NCBI GenBank assembly: GCA_030066155.1
Contig: JASJCE010000011.1
Span: 1-32,484 of the forward strand
Direction: 5' to 3'
Source of the DNA: Desulfobacterales bacterium
Lineage (GTDB): Bacteria; Desulfobacterota; Desulfobacteria; Desulfobacterales; JAFDCJ01
Length of the DNA stretch: 32,484 nucleotides
Shown: in pieces, positions 16,594 to 23,906 of the stretch
Position numbering within the stretch: position 1 is the stretch's first letter
How the letters are laid out: each line of letters begins with the position of its first letter
The notes under the pieces: model-generated
Database searches by the model: none
The model's input: the letters and a program-made list of their open reading frames with translations, nothing else
Told to the model about the DNA's origin: nothing
Position numbers and translations under genes: made by a program

Positions 16594-17241
16594 TTACGGA
16601 GATAATAGGGATAGGCTGAAAATAGTGAGATTGCCGAGGCAATGAATAGTGATCGGGACGATCAGATTCCGCTCCTTTTCATATGCGGCTGCAAATACAA
16701 TTCCGCCAATTGTCTGTGTGACGGGCAGACCGTCTCCGGGAGGGTGGATTGAGACAAAAATCACGGTGGTTAGAGAAACAGCCGCCAGGATCCCCCATCG
16801 CCTCAGAAAACCGTAGATTACGCCCCGGAAGAAGATTTCTTCGGTTATCGGCCCGATGAGGCCGCCCACCAGCAATAGAAAAGAAAGATGCGTGCCTGAT
16901 GATACCCGGATACCCTGCAGCAATTTCAAGCCGTCAATCCCCATTGCCAACAGGATGAGATACAATCCAACGGCGGCGATTCCAAAAAAAGCCGACCAGA
17001 TCAAACCTCGAAACAGGCCGGGCAGCAGCCCTGAGCGCACAAGGCCGATTGCCGACGTATTTTTTTCAATTACTAGCGCAATCACAACCAGCATGGCGCC
17101 TTCGACGGTGCGAAGGAGCGCCAGTGCCGGCAAGGCAGCCGCGCCCCGGCTATTCAGGGTCAGTCTAAAAACACCTTCGATCAAAAAAATTGCCGTGATT
17201 GAAATACTGAAGGTCTTCAGTGAGATCTTGTCTGCGTCCAT
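16594..17241 (-). CDS. CPBP-family intramembrane glutamic protease
   Basis: A 215-residue polytopic membrane protein of the CPBP/Abi (CaaX protease and bacteriocin-processing) family. The catalytic signature TEEIFFRG includes E134, E135 and R139; H166 (VSIHPPG) and H200 with N204 (TIHCLGN) complete the expected conserved set. About six to seven hydrophobic segments are visible. The family cleaves substrates within the membrane; some members process C-terminal sorting tags, others confer bacteriocin immunity. The gene overlaps the upstream HEAT-repeat membrane protein by 25 bp, so the two are translationally coupled and may form one complex. No substrate is evident in the window. Confidence 0.85.
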   Translation of the reverse strand: MDADKISLKTFSISITAIFLIEGVFRLTLNSRGAAALPALALLRTVEGAMLVVIALVIEKNTSAIGLVRSGLLPGLFRGLIWSAFFGIAAVGLYLILLAMGIDGLKLLQGIRVSSGTHLSFLLLVGGLIGPITEEIFFRGVIYGFLRRWGILAAVSLTTVIFVSIHPPGDGLPVTQTIGGIVFAAAYEKERNLIVPITIHCLGNLTIFSLSLLSP

Positions 17242-18719
17242 CCAAGTGACCTCAATGCCTGATAGGCATACATCTGTTCATACCAAATACGAGAATTCTT
17301 GAGTCGGGTCATTATCGGCTCGAGTGCCCGGCGATTCCGGCGAAGGCCGAGGGCGTAATGGGCCATGGTTCGAACATTGAGATTCGCGTCATCCAGATAA
17401 TTCAGCAGATATCTAAAGGTCCAGGACCGGCGGCTGTGAGCCATTGCCCTTGCCGCCCAATATCGAACCGGAGGGGATGAATGCTTAAACAGTGCCGATT
17501 CGGCTACGAAATCTGCAATTTCCAATTTTTTTTGGGCAATCACTCTCAGCCCCGCCATCTGGATTTGCCAGCGATCGGAGGACAATGCCGAGGGCAGATC
17601 CTGAACCGTTATATTTCGATTCCGATCAGCCTGGAAATATACCAGCAGGAGGATGCCGAATACCAGGCAGATGGATGAGGCCGCCAATCCCGAAGCGTTC
17701 CGGTTCATCACTGTCAGGCCCGCGTAGTAAATTAGGGCATGAATGACTAGATAGATCAGCAACGGGAATCCCGTGAGCAGGAAGGCAAAGGTGAATTGCC
17801 GAAATACGCTATTGCGGTCGTTTGCTTGAGAAAATTGCTGCAATATGTTGCGAGATTTCTCAAAAAACGCTTCGATCGGGACCTGGATAACGCGCTTTGA
17901 GTTTGGCGACAAGACGAGAAGATTATTTTCCTGGAAAACGTTTAGATCGGCCTTATTTGCTTCGGATATCGGCAGATAGTCATATGCGATGAGCCTTGAG
18001 CGCAGGCGCCGCTTTAATGCGGGTGACTGATTTCGTGAAATAATGGCGGTTTTGATCGTTTTCTGGTTTAATGATTTAAATGTCTCGGCCGGGTAAAGTG
18101 TATAGTCATAATAAAATTGGCTGAACTTCCGGCCGTATGGGTTCGACAGCAACAGGTTGTCTCGTAAATCGAGAAACATGGTGCTGTCGTACTGGGTGAA
18201 CCACAGCAGGGCCAGCAGCGGGACGGGAAGCAAATGAATCCATCGCAAAATCGGGACCGGAGCGGGGACTGCGTCGGAAACCTGCCAAGCGGTCAATGCA
18301 AATACTGCCGGTGCCACTATCAGAAAATACAGGGTCGGCATGAGGGCAAAGCCGTCAAGGTTAACCATGACCAAACAGGTCAGCCAGAAAATCAATACGA
18401 CCAGCAGAACGATCTGCCGGCGCCGGTACACGCGAACCCAAAACCAGGCAGCGGCCATCGCACCAAGGCTGATACCGGCGCCAATCGTTAAACTGAAAAA
18501 TAGGCCACCCCAGAAGGCCGGTTCCAAATTCTGCAGGCCGGCGGCGACGGTTTCGTTGGGTACAGCGAGATAACCGGCAGTGCGAATCGTTGCCAGCGTG
18601 TCGGATAATTGCAGGTTAGACAGGTATACGTGGATCGTTGCAATTATCTGTGTCAGGCCAAGGCCCGGGATAATGGCGATCGCGGGATGGGCCGATTTAC
18701 GAAAACTGGATGCATTCAT
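17217..18719 (-). CDS. Polytopic membrane protein with C-terminal HEAT repeats
   Basis: A 500-residue protein not assigned to a named family. It has an N-terminal membrane block (hydrophobic segments about 13-33, 70-95, 103-120, 127-145 and 158-175), then a soluble region of roughly 135 residues (176-310) carrying a repeated aromatic and basic pattern, two more membrane segments near 312-335 and 345-362, and a C-terminal alpha-helical solenoid (about 380-500). The solenoid contains HEAT-like units, for example PPVRYWAARAMAHS and NLNVRTMAHYALG, suited to protein docking. The downstream CPBP protease overlaps it, so it may present substrate or act as scaffold. No clear ribosome site precedes the ATG. 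Function is unknown. Confidence 0.7.
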   Translation of the reverse strand: MNASSFRKSAHPAIAIIPGLGLTQIIATIHVYLSNLQLSDTLATIRTAGYLAVPNETVAAGLQNLEPAFWGGLFFSLTIGAGISLGAMAAAWFWVRVYRRRQIVLLVVLIFWLTCLVMVNLDGFALMPTLYFLIVAPAVFALTAWQVSDAVPAPVPILRWIHLLPVPLLALLWFTQYDSTMFLDLRDNLLLSNPYGRKFSQFYYDYTLYPAETFKSLNQKTIKTAIISRNQSPALKRRLRSRLIAYDYLPISEANKADLNVFQENNLLVLSPNSKRVIQVPIEAFFEKSRNILQQFSQANDRNSVFRQFTFAFLLTGFPLLIYLVIHALIYYAGLTVMNRNASGLAASSICLVFGILLLVYFQADRNRNITVQDLPSALSSDRWQIQMAGLRVIAQKKLEIADFVAESALFKHSSPPVRYWAARAMAHSRRSWTFRYLLNYLDDANLNVRTMAHYALGLRRNRRALEPIMTRLKNSRIWYEQMYAYQALRSLGWTQTRSH

Positions 18720-18789
18720 TATGATTCATTTTTTCCCAATAGCGGCAAAGAGTCAAGGGTTGAATAAAAACCGGTGGTATTCATGAAAT

Positions 18790-18818
18790 TTGATAAATAT
18801 CCAGTATTATGATATATT
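18790..18818 (+). promoter_or_regulatory. Candidate sigma-70 promoter for the PHP gene
   Basis: TTGATA (18790-18795) and TATATT (18813-18818) each match five of six consensus bases and are 17 bp apart. The start of transcription would be near 18825, leaving a leader of about 140 bases. It drives the + strand genes from 18965 onwards and lies in the 245-bp gap between divergent genes. Confidence 0.6.
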
Positions 18819-18839
18819 TTGTTTATATCAGGTTACTGG
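18801..18839 (+). promoter_or_regulatory. 39-bp dyad overlapping the promoter (candidate operator)
   Basis: Two 16-base arms flank a 7-base centre. The arms match at the outer 6 bases (CCAGTA/TACTGG) and the inner 7 (TGATATA/TATATCA), separated by a 3-base mismatch on each side. The structure covers the -10 element and transcription start of the candidate promoter, the position expected for a repressor. An RNA hairpin role is less likely because most of the left arm lies upstream of the predicted start. Confidence 0.55.
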
Positions 18840-18964
18840 TTCTGGGTTCTGAGTTTTAAACATCTCGTTGGATTCTGAAGTACGGACTGGTTGGATTTTA
18901 CGCTAAAGTACCAAATCACCAATCAATTTAGAAATATACGGCAAGATATCTTTGATCAGGAAGA

Positions 18965-20413
18965 ATGCAGTTGGGTAAACTGACAATTGTCATGTTCCAA
19001 ATTTTGGCTTTATTTCTTCTTCCCCGGAATATTTCTGCTAGTGAGTATATTCAGCTGTCCGGTGTGATACATGTCCATTCTACATTCAGTTCAGGTCGAT
19101 ATTCTCCGGAAGAATTGGTGGCCAGGGCTGCCGTGAAACATCTCGAAGTATTGATTCTAACGGACCACGATCAGGTGGTGATGGAATACGGGCTGTTTCC
19201 ATTCAGGAATTTGATTAAACGGCGGGAGGAACGAAATTCGGTTTTGGGCGCCGGCCCGGAAACCTACCTTTCCGAGATCGAACGCTTAAATCGGCAACAA
19301 CAATCCGTTCTGGTTATACCGGGTGTGCAATCCTCTCCATTCTACTACTGGGAGGGAAATCCGTTTAATGGAAAGCTGACTGCGCATAATTACCGCAAGG
19401 AACTGTTGCTGGTCGGTTTAACATCCCCCGATGACTATTATCGGCTGCCCCGGCTGCACGGCGGCTTCTCGACTCAGTACTGGCGCGAACTTCTGCCGAG
19501 GTTTTTCATTTTCTGCAGCGTTTTCCTGCTGTCCATTTATCTGATACGGCAACCCGGCAAAATTAGAATCGGTGGTATTCTGCTTGCCGTATTGAGCCTG
19601 GCGTTGATGCTTAACCATCATCCATTCAAAAGCTCTCAGTTCGATCCGTATCATGGCGATCAGGGAAATGCGCCGTTCATAGAGGTCATCGACTATGTCA
19701 AAAATCGCGGCGGGCTTGCGTTCTGGGCCCATCCCGAATCCAATTATTCCGTCACTGGCGTGCAGCTGGGCCCGATTGAGATGAAAACCGATCACTATGT
19801 CGACGCGTTGATTCAGACAACCAACTATACGGGATTTGCTGCTCTATATGGGGATACTTCAACGGCCGCCAACGCCGGAATGCATTGGGATCAAACCCTG
19901 TCGGATTACTGCAACGGCAGGCGCAGTCTCCCCGTCTGGGCCATTGCCGGAGCGGATTTTCATGAAGAGCAAAAGGGATTTGATCTGGACACGTTTCAGA
20001 CGATTTTCCTGGTTGATAAAAAGCGAACCGCAAACGTTCTGAAGGCGCTTGAACACGGCAGAATTTATGCGGTTCGAATGTCGCATAACCAGCGTCTGGT
20101 TCTCGATCGATATCAGATAAAAGATGATCGCACCGGCACCTCGGCCATCATGGGTGAAGAGCTATCGATTACCGGTAAGCCGGTTATCGAAGGTCGGTTG
20201 TCTGCTTTAGATGGAAGCCGGCAAGAAGTCAAGATCACTATCGTCAAAGACGGTACAATATCCTGGAGTTTCGAGGGGCAGACACCTCTGGCTTTTAACT
20301 TGGTTGATAACGCCGAATTGAGCGGTAAGCACTATTATCGGCTGGATGCGAAAGGTAAGACAGCCGGGCATTTGCTTTCAAATCCGATTTTCGTGATCAG
20401 AAATACAAAATAA
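18965..20413 (+). CDS. Exported PHP-domain phosphoesterase interrupted by two membrane segments
   Basis: A 482-residue protein. A signal-like hydrophobic N-terminus (about 5-25) precedes a PHP metal-dependent phosphoesterase domain. H36 and H38 (HVHST), D67-H68-D69 (TDHD), H256 (AHPE) and D331/H333 (GADFHE) are the expected metal ligands. Between the second and third ligand groups lie two hydrophobic segments (about 179-194 and 203-217), so the catalytic domain is split by a membrane hairpin. About 130 C-terminal residues form a beta-rich extension. The family hydrolyses phosphate esters or phosphodiesters; this layout suggests action at the membrane or in the periplasm. The ATG is preceded by AGGAAG. 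It is the first gene of the second + strand cluster, 66 bp before WbqC. Confidence 0.82.
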   Translation: MQLGKLTIVMFQILALFLLPRNISASEYIQLSGVIHVHSTFSSGRYSPEELVARAAVKHLEVLILTDHDQVVMEYGLFPFRNLIKRREERNSVLGAGPETYLSEIERLNRQQQSVLVIPGVQSSPFYYWEGNPFNGKLTAHNYRKELLLVGLTSPDDYYRLPRLHGGFSTQYWRELLPRFFIFCSVFLLSIYLIRQPGKIRIGGILLAVLSLALMLNHHPFKSSQFDPYHGDQGNAPFIEVIDYVKNRGGLAFWAHPESNYSVTGVQLGPIEMKTDHYVDALIQTTNYTGFAALYGDTSTAANAGMHWDQTLSDYCNGRRSLPVWAIAGADFHEEQKGFDLDTFQTIFLVDKKRTANVLKALEHGRIYAVRMSHNQRLVLDRYQIKDDRTGTSAIMGEELSITGKPVIEGRLSALDGSRQEVKITIVKDGTISWSFEGQTPLAFNLVDNAELSGKHYYRLDAKGKTAGHLLSNPIFVIRNTK

Positions 20414-20417
20414 AAAT

Positions 20418-20454
20418 GGAATGGAATCATTTCATTGAGATTAGAATCCATTCC
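20418..20454 (+). other. Inverted repeat between PHP and WbqC genes
   Basis: GGAATGGA (20418-20425) and TCCATTCC (20447-20454) form a perfect 8-bp stem, which continues for two pairs after one mismatch. It begins 4 bp after the PHP stop. No T-run follows, so it is not an intrinsic terminator; it may affect mRNA stability. Confidence 0.4.
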
Positions 20455-20467
20455 GCTTGACTACAGT

Positions 20468-20474
20468 AGAGGAG
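20468..20474 (+). promoter_or_regulatory. Ribosome-binding site that fixes the WbqC start
   Basis: AGAGGAG ends 5 bases before the TTG at 20480. An earlier in-frame TTG at 20435 lies in the inverted repeat and has no such site, so the later start is preferred. Confidence 0.65.
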
Positions 20475-20479
20475 ATATT

Positions 20480-21187
20480 TTGATCGCAGCGGTTCATCAG
20501 CCCCAATATCTGCCTTGGCTCGGCTATTTTGACAAGATGCATCGGGCGGATGTGTTTTGCTACCTGGATAATGTTCAGTACAAAAAAAATGACTGGCAAA
20601 ACCGCAATCGTGTTAAAACTGCCCGGGACTGGCAATGGATAACGGTTCCGGTTTGCTATCGTTATCCTCAAAAAATAAATGAGGTCAGCATCAACAATAA
20701 TGTAAACTGGAAGCATAAACATCTGCAGGCGCTCATAACCAATTATAGCCGTGCTCCGTTCTTCAAAGACTACCTGGGCCTATTAGAGGCCACATATGCA
20801 AAAGACTGGCGTTCTTTAGTCGACCTGAATATCCATCTTATCGAGGAATTGAGAACTGCTCTAAAACTGGCGCATCGACCCACGGTCAGGGCCTCTGACT
20901 TTGATTTGAGTCGAGATCCCACGGGTCGGCTGATTGACATCTGCAAGTCCTTGAATGCCGATACCTACTTATCCGGTCAGGACGGTACCCGCTATATGAA
21001 TATGGAGCGTTTCCGGCAGGCCGGGATCAGGGTTGTCGTTCAGGATTTCAAGCATCCGATTTACCCGCAGGTATTTGGCGGTTTTCAGTCCAATTTATCG
21101 GTCGTTGATCTTCTTTTTAATTGCGGGCCGAAGGCGCCGGACATCATCGCGGAAGTCGCGGAAGACATCCAGAAAAAAGGTAGTTAA
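20480..21187 (+). CDS. WbqC-family protein
   Basis: A 235-residue protein. The N-terminus begins IAAVHQPQYLPWLGYFDKM (2-20), the diagnostic opening of the WbqC-like family, and continues with an NDWQNRNR block and YLSGQDGTRYM. The start at TTG 20480 reproduces the family's usual N-terminus and has a strong ribosome site. Members occur in O-antigen and capsule loci and are thought to help modify an amino sugar, but the reaction is not established. Here it is followed by a PIG-L deacetylase and a DegT aminotransferase, a combination that fits synthesis or acylation of an amino sugar. A terminator lies 75 bp downstream. Confidence 0.88.
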   Translation: MIAAVHQPQYLPWLGYFDKMHRADVFCYLDNVQYKKNDWQNRNRVKTARDWQWITVPVCYRYPQKINEVSINNNVNWKHKHLQALITNYSRAPFFKDYLGLLEATYAKDWRSLVDLNIHLIEELRTALKLAHRPTVRASDFDLSRDPTGRLIDICKSLNADTYLSGQDGTRYMNMERFRQAGIRVVVQDFKHPIYPQVFGGFQSNLSVVDLLFNCGPKAPDIIAEVAEDIQKKGS

Positions 21188-21262
21188 AAATCGAAATCCG
21201 CATTCCAACATTCCAATTGACGCCTTGGCGGCAGCCCTCACCCCTTTCCAATGGAGTCAATT

Positions 21263-21289
21263 CCTGGCTTCTGAGCCAGGCTTCTTTTT
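21263..21289 (+). terminator. Intrinsic terminator between WbqC and PIG-L genes
   Basis: A perfect 7-bp stem CCTGGCT/AGCCAGG (21263-21269, 21274-21280) with loop TCTG is followed by CTTCTTTTT. It stands 75 bp after the WbqC stop and only 20 bp before the PIG-L ATG, so expression of the PIG-L gene needs read-through, antitermination or a promoter between them. Confidence 0.7.
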
Positions 21290-21308
21290 ATGTGCGAAAG
21301 GCATCATC

Positions 21309-21932
21309 ATGGAAAAAGTAAATATTCTGGCAATCGGCGCTCATCCGGATGATATTGAATTTGGATGCGGCGGCGCGCTTATCAAATATGCAGAGAAAGG
21401 CCATCATATTTTTTTGCTGATCATGACCGGTGGTGGACTGGGTGGATCAGCTTCGGTACGTACCCGGGAGCAGAAGGATTCCGGCAAAATAATGGGGGTT
21501 CAAAAGATTTTTTGGGGTGGCTACGAGGATACCCATTTGATCGTGGATGTTGATCTGATTGGCGAAATTGAATCGGTTATCGCCAAGGTCCAACCGGATT
21601 TTATATTCTGCCACTTCCCCGATGACACCCACCAGGATCACCGGCACCTCGCCCAGGCGATCATGTCGGCAACCCGCTACATCCGCAACGTGCTGTTTTA
21701 CGAGGGGCCAACCACCCAAAATTTCAATCCCCAGGTATTCGTGGACATTGCCGATACGCTGGACAAAAAAGAGAAGGCACTGCAAGCCCACCGATCTCAG
21801 GTGATGAAAACCAATATCGAAGATCTGTCCATTGTCGAGGTCGCTCGCTCCAGCGCCAATTTCCGGGGTATTCAAGGCCGGGTGAAGTATGCCGAGGCGT
21901 TTCACTCATTGAGGCTATTTATTAATATCTGA
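21309..21932 (+). CDS. PIG-L/LmbE-family N-deacetylase
   Basis: A 207-residue zinc-dependent deacetylase of the PIG-L family. H12-P13-D14-D15 (AHPDD) and H111 in HQDH (108-111) give the metal ligands and catalytic Asp; TREQ (52-55) is the conserved following motif. Relatives remove acetyl groups from N-acetylglucosamine conjugates. The ATG at 21309 is chosen because the domain starts directly (VNILAIGAHPDD) and GAAAGG lies about 10 bases upstream; the longer open frame reaches back into the WbqC gene and through the terminator. It probably deacetylates an amino sugar used by the neighbouring WbqC and aminotransferase proteins, which is inference. Confidence 0.88.
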   Translation: MEKVNILAIGAHPDDIEFGCGGALIKYAEKGHHIFLLIMTGGGLGGSASVRTREQKDSGKIMGVQKIFWGGYEDTHLIVDVDLIGEIESVIAKVQPDFIFCHFPDDTHQDHRHLAQAIMSATRYIRNVLFYEGPTTQNFNPQVFVDIADTLDKKEKALQAHRSQVMKTNIEDLSIVEVARSSANFRGIQGRVKYAEAFHSLRLFINI

Positions 21933-21951
21933 ATCTGGGATACGCCAGAAG

Positions 21952-22110
21952 GCCTGGATGCCGGGAGGCTATAAGGCCTGGAAGCTTGAAGGCTTGAAGG
22001 CTGGGACGCAGGGACCCTGGGAGGCCAGGAGGTTTGGATACTAAAAGGTTAAAGGTCAAAGGAAAAAGGCATCAGACGCTCAAAGCTGAAAGCTCTAAGC
22101 TGGAAGTCTA
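21952..22110. repeat. Low-complexity purine-rich arm (left)
   Basis: Short GG-rich units such as GGAAGCTTGAAGGCTTGAAG (21979-21998) and AAAGGTTAAAGGTCAAAGG (22045-22063) fill this stretch. They reappear in the same order but inverted at 22192-22282. No gene was seen here. Confidence 0.7.
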
Positions 22111-22151
22111 TTATATCGGGCTGATATTAGGTGTAAAGCAGGAGAATTACT

Positions 22152-22325
22152 GTGGATGACAGAGACAAAGATTGGATGGCGGAAAAGCATTATCCGTCCT
22201 TTATCCTTTGGCCTTTTACCTTTGTCCTCATCTTCCTACCAGCCAGCTCGATAGCTTTCCAGCCTCCAAGCCTTCCAGCTATAGTCGCTTCAGGCACTTT
22301 ACTATATTATGGCGGATTAATTTGA
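22152..22325 (+). CDS. Possible small membrane ORF coupled to the aminotransferase
   Basis: A GTG at 22152 follows GGAG with a 7-base gap and opens a 57-residue frame. Its stop overlaps the aminotransferase start as TGATG. The first 13 residues are charged (DDRDKDWMAEKH), then a hydrophobic stretch (about 16-32) reads as one membrane helix. The hydrophobic part is encoded by the pyrimidine-rich repeat arm, which makes an accident plausible: such repeats give hydrophobic peptides by chance. A real role would be translational coupling or a leader peptide. Nothing is recognised by family. Confidence 0.25.
   Translation: MDDRDKDWMAEKHYPSFILWPFTFVLIFLPASSIAFQPPSLPAIVASGTLLYYGGLI
22192..22282. repeat. 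Low-complexity pyrimidine-rich arm (right), inverted relative to 21952-22110
   Basis: CCTTTATCCTTTGGCC and TTTTACCTTTG units, followed by CCAGCCTCCAAGCCTTCCAG, are the complement of the left arm's unit types in mirrored order. The match is imperfect, so the arms could pair only in part. Confidence 0.65.
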
Positions 22326-23398
22326 TGAACGATCAAAAAAATGTCGGAGCAACGACGATTCCTCACTCCAGGCCGACTTTAGGCGTGGAAGAGTCAGAAG
22401 CCGTATCGGAGGTCATCAGATCCGGCCATATTGCCGAGGGTGATATCGTCCGCAGATTTGAAGGCGCCCTGGCCGACCGGGTCGGAATCGAATATGCAGC
22501 CGCAACCAACTCGGGCACGTCTGCCCTGCATTTAGCCCTGCTTGCCATGGAAGTGGGACCCGGAGATGAAGTTATCATCCCCAGCTACGTCTGCAGTGCA
22601 TTGCTGAATGCCGTCACCTATACCGGTGCCGCGGCGGTTCCGGCTGAAATTGAGCCGGACACGTTCAATCTGGATGCTGCCGATGTTCACAGGCGAGTCA
22701 ACCGCCGCACAGCTGCCATCATCGTGCCGCACCTATTCGGCCTGGCGGCGGATTTGGATCCGTTGTTGGATCTTGGCGTGCCGGTCGTTGAGGATTGTGC
22801 TCAGGCGATCGGTGCGAACTATCATCGACGGCCGGTCGGCTCTTTCGGGCAGGCAGCCGCTTTTTCATTTTATGCCACCAAGATGATCACAACAGCCGAA
22901 GGCGGCATGGTCACTGCCAGGACCGGGGGTATTGACAAGCGAATTAGAGATTTGAAGACGTATGATCAACGGGAAGATTATGAGGTTCGCTACAACTACA
23001 AGATGACCGAGATACAGGCCGCCATGGGTATTGTTCAACTGGGCCGGCTGGACTCCATTATTCGGCGTCGCAAACGCATCGCGTCTACATATAATCGCGC
23101 ATTCCGGGAACTCAACCTTAAATTGCCGGTAGAAGCGGATGGACACATCTTTTTTCGTTACGTCATCGGGTTGGAAATGGATGCCAGCCCTTGGATCCAA
23201 GCCTTGACGCAAATGGGGGTGGGATGTGCGCGACCGGTACACCGTCCACTTCACCATCATCTGAATCTCGCCGACTACCCGGTTACGGATGAGGTCTGGT
23301 CCCGATCCCTGTCCATACCGATATATCCCACCTTGACCAACACCGAAGTCAGCCGGGTTATCGATGCGGTAACCGCCTGCCATAATAGATTCAAGTAG
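22325..23398 (+). CDS. DegT/DnrJ/EryC1/StrS-family sugar aminotransferase
   Basis: A 357-residue PLP enzyme. NSGTSALHLAL (62-72) binds the cofactor phosphate, VEDCAQAIGA (155-164) carries D157 that pairs with the pyridine nitrogen, and K186 in FYATK forms the Schiff base. Members transfer an amino group from glutamate to a keto-sugar nucleotide. The ATG at 22325 is chosen because the family core begins soon after (IPHSRPTLG); the frame is open further upstream only through repeat sequence. It supplies an amino sugar nucleotide, in line with the deacetylase and WbqC neighbours. A terminator-like hairpin follows 23 bp after the stop. Confidence 0.92.
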   Translation: MNDQKNVGATTIPHSRPTLGVEESEAVSEVIRSGHIAEGDIVRRFEGALADRVGIEYAAATNSGTSALHLALLAMEVGPGDEVIIPSYVCSALLNAVTYTGAAAVPAEIEPDTFNLDAADVHRRVNRRTAAIIVPHLFGLAADLDPLLDLGVPVVEDCAQAIGANYHRRPVGSFGQAAAFSFYATKMITTAEGGMVTARTGGIDKRIRDLKTYDQREDYEVRYNYKMTEIQAAMGIVQLGRLDSIIRRRKRIASTYNRAFRELNLKLPVEADGHIFFRYVIGLEMDASPWIQALTQMGVGCARPVHRPLHHHLNLADYPVTDEVWSRSLSIPIYPTLTNTEVSRVIDAVTACHNRFK

Positions 23399-23421
23399 CT
23401 CCCTGCGTGAGGCCCCGGCTG

Positions 23422-23448
23422 CGACGGTCAGAACCTGTCGTTTTCTTT
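23422..23448 (+). terminator. Probable intrinsic terminator after the aminotransferase gene
   Basis: CGACGGT (23422-23428) pairs with ACC-T-GTCG (23433-23440), a seven-pair stem with one bulged T and loop CAGA, followed by TTTTCTTT. It closes the second + strand cluster. Confidence 0.5.
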
Positions 23449-23637
23449 CATAATTAGTAAATATTTTCAATTTGTTATGAAAGCAGAGGCCGGTGCTAGG
23501 CCGCTGACGCAATCGTGACGTTGGTGTTCGCCGGTTCGCCACATTTTTGACAATTCAGCTCTCCCCGCCGTTCCTCACTTTTTTACCTTTTTATCATAAT
23601 ATTAGATAATTAATGCCCGCCCCGGCCGAAACTCATA

Positions 23638-23653
23638 TGGCATGATTTATGCT
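23638..23653 (+). promoter_or_regulatory. Sigma-54 (-24/-12) promoter of the EPS export operon
   Basis: TGGCATGATTTATGCT matches the -24/-12 consensus TGGCACG-N4-TTGCW at ten of twelve defined positions, with the invariant GG and GC exactly 10 bp apart. Transcription would start near 23664, leaving a leader of about 240 bases before 23907. The 508-bp gap 23399-23906 otherwise holds the terminator at 23422, AT-rich DNA including TTATC-N9-GATAA at 23591-23609, and a small GCATC/GATGC hairpin (23671-23687). No gene was recognised in it. Sigma-54 use implies an enhancer-binding activator, not visible in the window. Confidence 0.7.
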
Positions 23654-23906
23654 TAGTATATGGTGCAAGCGCATCGTTGCATGATGCCGTCATTCTGAAA
23701 AAGTTAAACGGAAAGAATTTTTTTCTCAATATTTCAGGAAAGTTGCCGATAGAAAAATTGATGGCTTAGGCTCGAAGACCATTACCGGCGCAACGGGTCA
23801 AAGCCTGTTGAAAATATTAACAATCTGGACCAAATCTGAATTTTGAAAAGCTCAGCTGGGCACGAACTGAAAAATTGTTAGCCGTAAACTTTTTTAACTT
23901 AAAGCA

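Noticed and set aside
21033-21308. Upstream extension of the PIG-L frame
   Set aside because: It overlaps the end of WbqC and runs through the terminator hairpin; the domain starts right after the ATG at 21309.
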